A stretch of 5,192 bases of DNA from Bacteroidota bacterium (GTDB taxonomy: Bacteria; Bacteroidota; Bacteroidia; Bacteroidales; UBA10428). A model generated the notes under the pieces. That model saw nothing but the letters and a program-made list of their open reading frames with translations, had not been told where the DNA came from and searched no databases. Where the stretch lies: contig JAHEEB010000390.1 of the NCBI GenBank assembly GCA_024640925.1, positions 1-5,192 on the forward strand, read 5' to 3'. Every line of letters starts with the position of its first letter. The first letter of the stretch is position 1. Both the position numbers and the translations under genes were made by a program. Shown here in pieces: positions 1 through 5,192 of the stretch.

Positions 1-166
1 TGTATTTGAAGGTAAGAATAAACCCGTTTGTTTCCTTTCCTACCTTCAAGTGGTTAGATTCATCGTTTATCCACTGATAATACTTATCTTCGTTATGAAT
101 AGTACGTCCACATCCGGAGAGAATGAGGATTAGGGCGATTGATATAAAGTTGAGAGTAAGATGCAT
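1..166 (-). CDS. Lipoprotein of unknown function, N-terminal part (partial)
   Basis: This gene is open from ATG at 166 down to the left edge, giving 55 residues; the rest lies outside the window. The start is forced because the codon immediately upstream is an in-frame TAA (169-167). The N-terminus is a lipoprotein signal peptide: a short polar start, a hydrophobic stretch at about residues 5-17, and a clean lipobox LSGC with the lipidated cysteine at residue 19. The mature part begins GRTIHNEDKYYQW and matches no family I recognise. It lacks acidic residues directly after the cysteine, so the Bacteroidota surface-export signal is not obvious and the protein may face the periplasm (inference). 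It starts four bases after the stop of the Skp/OmpH-like gene, so the two are probably co-transcribed. The gene and lipobox are well supported; the function is unknown. Confidence 0.82.
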   Translation of the reverse strand, partial: MHLTLNFISIALILILSGCGRTIHNEDKYYQWINDESNHLKVGKETNGFILTFKY

Positions 167-170
167 TTAT

Positions 171-707
171 CTATTTGCCAGAATTCAATATCTCAATTAG
201 CTCATCTGTTATATCTATGGTTGGGTTTCCACATAATACATTTCCTGTAAGGTTTACACCAACAACTAAATCAATTCTGTTTTTCTCTGCATAGATCTTT
301 ACAGCATCATTAATCTGATTCAATGCACCCTGAGTTATTTTTTGGCTTATCTCTTCCATCTTCTTTTGGGCAGCTTCCTGATAAGCATTATAATCCTGTT
401 CCCTTTTGCTGATAAGATCTTCAGCCATCTTTTTGTCCGATTGCGATACACGGGAATCCGCATTATAATTATTGAGTGCCTGATTGTAGAGCACTCGTAA
501 TGTATCTAACCTATCGGTGTATTTCGATTCTTCCCTTGAAATTAGCTTTTGGGCTTCTTTCATTCCTGAATATTTTTCAAGAACAACCCCGGTACGAACC
601 ACAGCAATACGTTGCGTTTTGTTTGAAAATATAAAAATAATTACAGCTACTACCAAAACAGTATTAACTAAAACTAAAATCCTGAATAAATTCTGAAATC
701 GGTTCAT
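171..707 (-). CDS. Skp/OmpH-family periplasmic chaperone-like protein, membrane-anchored
   Basis: This predicted 178-residue protein belongs to the OmpH/Skp family, whose known members hold unfolded outer-membrane proteins in the periplasm. The body fits: a first strand IAVVRTGVVLEKY (about 34-46), a long charged helical region rich in Lys, Glu and Gln (about 49-128) expected to form the coiled-coil tentacle, and a C-terminal return segment ending in NPTIDITDELIEILN (161-175), the typical family ending. The N-terminus has a hydrophobic segment (about 8-28) followed by SNKTQR, with no AxA-like signal peptidase site, so it reads as an uncleaved anchor, unlike soluble Skp. The open frame extends to a TTG at 725, but ATG at 707 is preferred: it is a standard start codon and the six extra residues add nothing recognisable. 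Its lipoprotein neighbour also suggests an envelope role. The client proteins cannot be inferred. Confidence 0.85.
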   Translation of the reverse strand: MNRFQNLFRILVLVNTVLVVAVIIFIFSNKTQRIAVVRTGVVLEKYSGMKEAQKLISREESKYTDRLDTLRVLYNQALNNYNADSRVSQSDKKMAEDLISKREQDYNAYQEAAQKKMEEISQKITQGALNQINDAVKIYAEKNRIDLVVGVNLTGNVLCGNPTIDITDELIEILNSGK

Positions 708-1133
708 GGTAAAAATGATTTTCAAAAAAACTCGTTTTAACTTTCTAAATTAAAACTTCTACTTCACTACCTGGATTCTGTGGTTAAGACAAAAACTTCA
801 AGAGAAAATGAAATAAAAATTTTGGATACAATTATACTATTTTTATTTTATCTGATAACAATGTGTTTTTGCTTTAAAAACCAAATAATTGATAAATGAT
901 GATTATATCACTTGAAATTGAGGCCATTATATTTAGATAAATAATTAAAAATAAATAAATAATCCTTCCTTTCCCTGTATATAAAAATTATGTTTTATAA
1001 CTATTAATATAGATAATTTTGAATTTCAAATATTGACTGGATGTGCTGCTCTAGTTATGAAGGTTGATAAAAAACCAATTATAATCAAAGGTTGTATTTT
1101 TTTTAATTTTTTTCTTTTCTAATTCCAAAATTG

Positions 1134-1141
1134 TATATTTG
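1134..1141 (+). promoter_or_regulatory. Possible Bacteroidota-type -7 element for the secretion operon
   Basis: The octamer TATATTTG matches the TAnnTTTG -7 element used by the primary sigma factor of Bacteroidota. It lies about 97 bases before the pilin start, leaving a leader of roughly 90 nt. The upstream -33 position shows only a T-rich tract (about 1108-1116) without a clear TTTG, so the match is incomplete and could be chance. A second match, TAATTTTG at 1014-1021, is further away and overlaps a dyad. Confidence 0.3.
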
Positions 1142-1171
1142 TCCCCTCGGAAAAGTGAAATAAATAGCTGT

Positions 1172-1206
1172 CTTGCCAGTCAGATAATAATTAGATGACG
1201 GGTAAG
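1172..1206 (+). promoter_or_regulatory. Imperfect hairpin in the predicted pilin mRNA leader
   Basis: The sequence CTTGCC (1172-1177) can pair with GGTAAG (1201-1206) through six pairs, one of them G-U. After one A-G mismatch (1178/1200), GTCA (1179-1182) pairs with TGAC (1196-1199). The loop is the 13 bases 1183-1195. The structure ends about 31 bases before the pilin ATG and is the only notably GC-containing pairing in an otherwise AT-rich leader. It is not followed by a U-run, so it is not a terminator. A role in mRNA stability or translation of the pilin is inference; it resembles no riboswitch I recognise. Confidence 0.3.
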
Positions 1207-1237
1207 TTAAAACGAATAGATTTTAATAATTTTTGTT

Positions 1238-1654
1238 ATGTCACCCAACAATCTCACAATCAGAAAAATACCTGCATTCAGCCTTACAGAATTGCTTATT
1301 GTACTTGTAATAATAGGTATTTTAGTACTACTTGCCTTACCTAACCTTATGCCGCTTATTTCTAAAGCCAGAAGTACTGAAGCAAAGGTTCAGCTGGGTC
1401 ATATTTACACCTTAGAACGCAGCTACTTTTTTGAATATTCGAATTATTCTGCCGATTTGGGCGCAATAGGGTTTGAACAGGAAAAACTCAGCGATGCCGG
1501 AGGTCAGGCAAATTACGTAATTGAAATTACTGAAACTTCTGCAACAGGCTTCAAAGCTACTGCTACAGCTATTAAAGACTTCGATAGTGATGGAATTTTC
1601 AATATTTGGGAAATTGACCAGGATAAAAACTTAGTAGAAACCGTTAAAGACTAA
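1238..1654 (+). CDS. Type IV pilin-like / type II secretion major pseudopilin (GspG-like)
   Basis: This 138-residue prepilin is the building block of the pilus or pseudopilus. It has a 13-residue basic leader (MSPNNLTIRKIPA), then the processing site and hydrophobic helix FSLTELLIVLVIIG (14-27) running to about residue 40. Phe14 would be the mature first residue and Glu18 is the conserved Glu at +5. The residue before the cut is Ala13 instead of the usual Gly. The next helix (ISKARSTEAKVQLGHIYTLERSYF, in pieces about 41-64) and the Tyr-rich segment fit small GspG-like pilins. Near the C-terminus, DFDSDGIFNIWE (114-125) has acidic residues at positions 1, 3, 5 and 12 of an EF-hand-like calcium loop. 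ATG 1238 gives a leader of normal length. It is the first gene of the operon, five bases before the peptidase that should process it. Pseudopilin versus true pilin cannot be settled from this gene alone. Confidence 0.9.
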   Translation: MSPNNLTIRKIPAFSLTELLIVLVIIGILVLLALPNLMPLISKARSTEAKVQLGHIYTLERSYFFEYSNYSADLGAIGFEQEKLSDAGGQANYVIEITETSATGFKATATAIKDFDSDGIFNIWEIDQDKNLVETVKD

Positions 1655-1659
1655 TCACA

Positions 1660-2190
1660 TTGCATTTATTTCCCACCATATTTTTAACCCTGCTCCTGCT
1701 TCTTGTCATTTATCAGGATTTCAGATACCGCGGAGTAAGCTGGTTTCTTTTCCCGGTTATCGCTATTATCAGCATTATTGTTTCTCTCCAGAATAATCTC
1801 CCATTAATACTTGTAAAATATTCTTTGATAAATTCAGGAATTATTCTGTTTCAGATTGCTGGTCTGACCTTGTATTTTAGTCTTCGCTTAAAAAAATGGA
1901 CAAACATTACCAAAACATACCTGGGATGGGGCGATATTCTATTTTTTTTCTGCATTACGCCCCTTTTCTCACCAGTAAACTTCATTGCATTTATGGTAAT
2001 AGCCACCATTCTTACACTTTTGATATCTCTTAGTTTACAGGTATTATCAAAAAACCGTTCACTCACTATTCCTCTTGCTGGTGCTTTGTCGATAGTTTTA
2101 GTTCCTTTTCTTTTGCAATTGTTATGGAAAAGCCATTTCAATTTACATAATGATTTGCTGTTAATCCAAATTCTGAATCTGAATGTTTGA
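1660..2190 (+). CDS. Minimal prepilin peptidase (A24 aspartic protease, GspO/PilD-like)
   Basis: This 176-residue polytopic membrane protein is predicted to cleave prepilin leaders at the cytoplasmic face of the inner membrane. The two catalytic aspartates of the A24 family are visible: Asp20 in IYQDFRYRGVSW, just after the first membrane segment, and Asp92 in the GxGD motif YLGWGDILFF (88-97). A conserved-type IPLAG segment follows at 137-141. About five to six hydrophobic segments fill the protein. It lacks the N-terminal methyltransferase domain and its cysteine motif found in classical bifunctional PilD, explaining its short length. The start is TTG at 1660: an in-frame TAA lies at 1645-1647, no ATG intervenes, and starting later would lose the first membrane segment. 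It begins five bases after the pilin stop and overlaps the ATPase gene by eight bases. Its substrate is most likely the adjacent prepilin and any pilins downstream. Confidence 0.88.
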   Translation: MHLFPTIFLTLLLLLVIYQDFRYRGVSWFLFPVIAIISIIVSLQNNLPLILVKYSLINSGIILFQIAGLTLYFSLRLKKWTNITKTYLGWGDILFFFCITPLFSPVNFIAFMVIATILTLLISLSLQVLSKNRSLTIPLAGALSIVLVPFLLQLLWKSHFNLHNDLLLIQILNLNV

Positions 2191-3610
2191 AAATGGTTTC
2201 ATAGTGCTTACAACAGAGCTTCGCCAACTCATTTCCACAGAACAGGCCTGGTATTATACCATTATCCCAAAACAGGTTAATGAAAGTTATATTGAGTTTT
2301 ATTCAACTTCCTCAAATAATATCCATGCCGATGAGCTTGAGATGTTGTTGGGAAAAAGAATCGTTTTCGAATCCATAGATGAAGAGATTATTCGTTCAAC
2401 TTTAAATCGGTTTTACCAGCGTACCACAAAAGATGCATTAAAAACTTACCAGCACAAATCGGAGGATTTTTTAAACGATATTGTTAATGAGGCCCGGGAA
2501 CTGGGATGTAGCGATATACACCTCGAAGCCTTTGAAAACAAATGCCGTGTCCGTATGCGCCTCGATGGAAAGCTTGTAGAGCGTTATATTATTGATAAAT
2601 TTGAATACCCTGCACTCGTTAATAAAATAAAAATTAGGGCAAACCTTGATATAGCAGAAAAACGATTGCCTCAAGACGGAAGAATTTATTTTCAGCGGGG
2701 AGATGAAAAAATAGACTTACGTATTTCAATAATGCCTGCCTTGTTCGGAGAAAAAGTAGTACTTCGTCTTTTAAACAAAGATGCTACCCACATTGAACTG
2801 AACAATCTGGGCTTTGATAAGGATCAACTTGAGCATTATTACGAAGCCATCAAACAACCGCATGGAATAATTTTAATCAGTGGCCCTACAGGTTCGGGAA
2901 AAACGACAACACTTTATGCTACACTGAAAGAACTGAATCAAAATACTTCCAACATCCTTACCATCGAAGATCCCATTGAGTATACGCTTGAAGGAATAAA
3001 TCAGGTACAACTGAATGAAGGTATAGGACTAACCTTTGCAAAAGCGTTGCGTACCTTCCTGAGACAGGATCCGGATATAATTATGTTAGGTGAAATACGC
3101 GATAGTGAAACAGCTCAAATGGCAATAAGAGCTGCTCTTACAGGACACCTGGTTCTTTCAACCATTCACACAAATTCGGCCTGGGGAATTATATCACGTC
3201 TCATTGATATGGGTATTCCAAGGTTTCTATTATCTGGAACATTGAATCTGGCTGTTTCTCAACGGTTAGTACGATTACTTTGTATTGATTGTAAGGAGAA
3301 AGTTCCCTTTAACAGAAGAGAATTCCCTGGAATTGATGATTATGCAAAAAACATGGAATATCATTTTAAAGCATGTGGCTGCGAAAAATGCTTCTATACC
3401 GGATATAAGGGTAGAAGGGCACTTTATGAGGTAATTCCAATCGATTACCAGATAGCTCAGGAAATTAAAGATCCTGTAAACGATTTTCAGAAAATTTCAG
3501 AGGATAAAAAAATAAAACGACTTGTTGACGCAGCTGCAGAATTATTAAAAGATGGGTTAACGTCACTTGAAGAAGTTTATCCGGTATTAATTAGTAAGCA
3601 AAGCGAATAG
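2183..3610 (+). CDS. GspE/PilB-type assembly ATPase
   Basis: This 475-residue cytoplasmic hexameric ATPase is predicted to power pilin polymerisation. All family motifs are present: the N2-domain SDIHLE (110-115) and the arginine-rich RVRMRLDGK (122-130), Walker A GPTGSGKTTT (234-243), the Asp box LTIEDPIEY (259-267), Walker B DPDIIMLGE (296-304) with catalytic Glu304, and the His box TGHLVLSTIHTNSA (320-333). A zinc-binding cysteine cluster follows: C367xxC370, then C398, C400 and C403. The cluster points to an assembly ATPase (GspE/PilB/MshE type), not a PilT retraction motor. The N-terminal domain is short (about 80 residues); I see no repeated c-di-GMP-binding MshEN motif. ATG 2183 overlaps the peptidase stop (ATGTTTGA), suggesting translational coupling. 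Telling GspE from PilB requires the downstream genes; the short N-domain and neighbours do not decide it. Confidence 0.95.
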   Translation: MFENGFIVLTTELRQLISTEQAWYYTIIPKQVNESYIEFYSTSSNNIHADELEMLLGKRIVFESIDEEIIRSTLNRFYQRTTKDALKTYQHKSEDFLNDIVNEARELGCSDIHLEAFENKCRVRMRLDGKLVERYIIDKFEYPALVNKIKIRANLDIAEKRLPQDGRIYFQRGDEKIDLRISIMPALFGEKVVLRLLNKDATHIELNNLGFDKDQLEHYYEAIKQPHGIILISGPTGSGKTTTLYATLKELNQNTSNILTIEDPIEYTLEGINQVQLNEGIGLTFAKALRTFLRQDPDIIMLGEIRDSETAQMAIRAALTGHLVLSTIHTNSAWGIISRLIDMGIPRFLLSGTLNLAVSQRLVRLLCIDCKEKVPFNRREFPGIDDYAKNMEYHFKACGCEKCFYTGYKGRRALYEVIPIDYQIAQEIKDPVNDFQKISEDKKIKRLVDAAAELLKDGLTSLEEVYPVLISKQSE

Positions 3611-3612
3611 AT

Positions 3613-5192
3613 ATGTCATTAAACCTGAAACAAACAATTTGTTTTGTAGCTTTAGTTGTACTCGCAATATCAATTAAGGCACAAGACAGGTTATCGCAGT
3701 TGGAAAAAAACCTGAATGAATGGTCGCAGCAAATAAATGCATTGAACGAAACTGTGGATATCTCGGTAAGTAATGTGTCCATTCAGGATTTCCTTCAGGG
3801 TATAGCAGAAAATGTTAACCTTAACCTATCGGTAGATCCTTCCCTCAATTTCGATGTAATAAATAATTTTAACGGAGTTAAAGTAGTTGATGTGCTGATT
3901 TTCCTTTCAAGAGAACATAATCTCGAAATTACCAGAACAGGGAATATTCTGCGTGTTACAAAATATATTGCTCCAGCTGAAAAACCCATTCCTCCAAGAA
4001 AGACTTATAACATTAGCTATAATAGCGAACGTGACCTGTTATCTGTTGATGTTAAAAACGATACCTTATCGGCGGTTGCTCGCGAAATAACAAATAAATC
4101 GGGTAAGAATGTAATAATTATGCCTGGCTTTTCAGATGTTATTGTAAAGGGATATATCAGTGAGATGCCTTTTGATGGGGCACTGGAAAAGTTCGCTTTT
4201 GCCAATGATTTTGTTATAAAAAAAACGAATGATAATTACTATATTTTTGAGAAAATAACCGAAAAGTCACAAAATACAAGCAAATCCGGAAAAGTTAAAC
4301 AGGGTATATCTTCCGAAGAATCTGCTGAAACCGAAGGACTGGATTTCGAAATTAATAACCTTTCCAGCATTTCAGTTAGGGCAAATAATTTTCCTGTTGA
4401 TAAACTTATTAAAACTATTTCCGACTCGCTAAAAATTAATTATGCTATTCTTTCTGAAATAAAGGATCTGACAAGTCTCAACTTATTTAATGTAAGTTAT
4501 GAAAATCTGCTTTCAAACCTTCTTGAAGGTACCAAACATAGATATATACAAAAAGATAACATATTCATAATTGATGACAAAGGCGCTTTGTCGGTGCATC
4601 AAACAGATATCATTTATCTTAAGCATAGAACTGTTGAGAAGATCACAGCAATTCTACCCGCTGATATTAAGGCAGATATAGAAGTAATAGAATTTCATGA
4701 ACTCAACTGCCTCTTTGTTTCAGGCTATCCGGCACAGGTACAACACATTAAAGAGTTTATTCAAAATATCGATAAACCAGTTCCGGTAATACTTATCGAA
4801 GTGTTGATTGTCGATGTATTAAAAACACATAGTATAGCAACAGGCATTTCTGCTGGCTTCGGCGAAAATCCAAATGAATCGAACAATACTATTTTTCCAG
4901 GGATCGATTATACTTTCAGTACAAGTGAACTAAATGATATTTTTCAAAAAATTGATGGGTTAGGTGTAATAAACCTTGGAAATGTGTCTCCGGATTTTTA
5001 TTTAACTATTAAGGCCATGGAAGACAACAACTATCTGAAGATCCGATCTACTCCAAAACTTTCAACCCTGAATGGTCATGAAGCTACACTTACCAGCGGA
5101 GAAGTCAGATATTACAAAGAAGAAAAAAGCAGTTATTATGGTTCACTCACTACAGCATTGAGCAATTCGTATGAATGGAAGCCACTGAATGC
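3613..5192 (+). CDS. GspD/PilQ-type secretin with three STN-like repeats (3' partial)
   Basis: The frame is open from ATG 3613 to the right edge (526 residues), so the C-terminal end is missing. It should form the outer-membrane ring through which the pilus or secreted protein passes. A signal peptide (about 1-23) ends in SIKA before Gln24. Three similar blocks of about 70 residues follow, at about 48-117, 142-214 and 252-323. Each has a strand, a helix starting near a Ser/Thr/Pro plus aliphatic residue, then two strands ending in patterns like NILRVTK, NYYIFEK and NIFIIDD, as in STN/secretin N0 domains. Linkers are Pro-rich (about 118-130) and Ser/Lys/Glu-rich (about 215-240). A conventional secretin N-domain covers about 331-390. 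The secretin core begins at VPVILIEVLIVDV (390-402), and IRSTPKLSTLNGHEATL (477-493) is a signature segment. The start lies two bases after the ATPase stop. Confidence 0.92.
   Translation, partial: MSLNLKQTICFVALVVLAISIKAQDRLSQLEKNLNEWSQQINALNETVDISVSNVSIQDFLQGIAENVNLNLSVDPSLNFDVINNFNGVKVVDVLIFLSREHNLEITRTGNILRVTKYIAPAEKPIPPRKTYNISYNSERDLLSVDVKNDTLSAVAREITNKSGKNVIIMPGFSDVIVKGYISEMPFDGALEKFAFANDFVIKKTNDNYYIFEKITEKSQNTSKSGKVKQGISSEESAETEGLDFEINNLSSISVRANNFPVDKLIKTISDSLKINYAILSEIKDLTSLNLFNVSYENLLSNLLEGTKHRYIQKDNIFIIDDKGALSVHQTDIIYLKHRTVEKITAILPADIKADIEVIEFHELNCLFVSGYPAQVQHIKEFIQNIDKPVPVILIEVLIVDVLKTHSIATGISAGFGENPNESNNTIFPGIDYTFSTSELNDIFQKIDGLGVINLGNVSPDFYLTIKAMEDNNYLKIRSTPKLSTLNGHEATLTSGEVRYYKEEKSSYYGSLTTALSNSYEWKPLN

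Larger units (their letters stand above)
708..1237. other. Divergent AT-rich intergenic region
   Basis: About 530 bases separate the minus-strand envelope genes from the plus-strand secretion operon, so promoters for both directions must lie here. The DNA is strongly AT-rich with many homopolymer runs (for example the T-rich tract at about 1096-1119). The only open frames are very short, with no support. On the minus strand, the best promoter-like match upstream of the OmpH-like gene is TATAATTG (836-829), with a TTG 22 bases further upstream; it differs by one base from the Bacteroidota -7 consensus and is weak. On the plus strand there are two TAnnTTTG matches (1014-1021 and 1134-1141). In DNA this AT-rich, such matches are expected about once by chance. 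No tRNA, known riboswitch or strong terminator was recognised. Confidence 0.7.

Noticed and set aside
708..725. Extension of the OmpH-like gene to a TTG start at 725
   Set aside because: The extra six residues have no recognisable value and an ATG lies at 707; the hydrophobic segment is complete from the ATG.
1070..1119. Terminator-like element: AACC/GGTT pairing followed by a T-run
   Set aside because: The stem is only about four pairs with a long loop, and no gene ends upstream of it on the plus strand.
1057..1122. 21-codon open frame starting at ATG 1057 in the intergenic region
   Set aside because: It consists largely of the T-rich tract (poly-Phe), has no start-site support, and ends before the likely promoter; probably chance.
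1195..1345. Possible small upstream open frame starting at ATG 1195 and overlapping the pilin start in another frame
   Set aside because: Most of it is an out-of-frame reading of the pilin gene, with an unnatural composition, and its ATG lies within the hairpin stem region.
1851..2141. 96-codon antisense open frame inside the prepilin peptidase gene
   Set aside because: The opposite strand carries catalytic motifs and fits the operon; the antisense translation resembles no protein family.
2471..4205. Several antisense open frames of 60-70 codons within the ATPase and secretin genes
   Set aside because: They are shadows of strongly supported coding regions, without recognisable domains or start-site support.

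Overview
The window looks like chromosomal DNA of a Bacteroidota bacterium. The DNA is AT-rich, the start sites lack clear Shine-Dalgarno sequences, and there is a possible TAnnTTTG-type promoter. The gene families also fit: a Skp/OmpH-like protein, a lipoprotein with a clean lipobox, and a prepilin with alanine before the cleavage point. I cannot name a genus. No RNA genes, insertion sequences, CRISPR arrays or attachment sites were found.

Left part (1-707, minus strand): two genes that are probably co-transcribed. The upstream one encodes a Skp/OmpH-family periplasmic chaperone-like protein that appears to stay membrane-anchored. Four bases after it starts a lipoprotein gene that runs off the left edge. 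Both products point to the cell envelope.

Middle (708-1237): a divergent intergenic region of about 530 bases, very AT-rich. It should hold promoters for both directions. I see a possible promoter -7 element for the right-hand operon, an imperfect hairpin in the predicted leader of the pilin gene, and a small perfect dyad. No convincing gene lies here.

Right part (1238-5192, plus strand): a tight operon of four genes for a type II secretion / type IV pilus-like machine. The order is a prepilin-like major (pseudo)pilin, a minimal prepilin peptidase (A24 family, GxGD), a GspE/PilB-type assembly ATPase, and a GspD/PilQ-type secretin cut by the right edge. Junctions are 5 nt, an 8-nt overlap and 2 nt, so the four are almost certainly one transcript.

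The genes form a logical set. The peptidase matures the pilin in the inner membrane, the ATPase drives polymerisation of the pilin into a (pseudo)pilus, and the secretin forms the outer-membrane gate. The inner-membrane platform protein (GspF/PilC) and the alignment proteins are not in the window and would be expected downstream. Bacteroidota are better known for type IX secretion, so this compact operon is the most interesting content. Its most unusual part is the secretin, whose periplasmic region appears to carry three tandem STN-like repeats before one conventional secretin N-domain.
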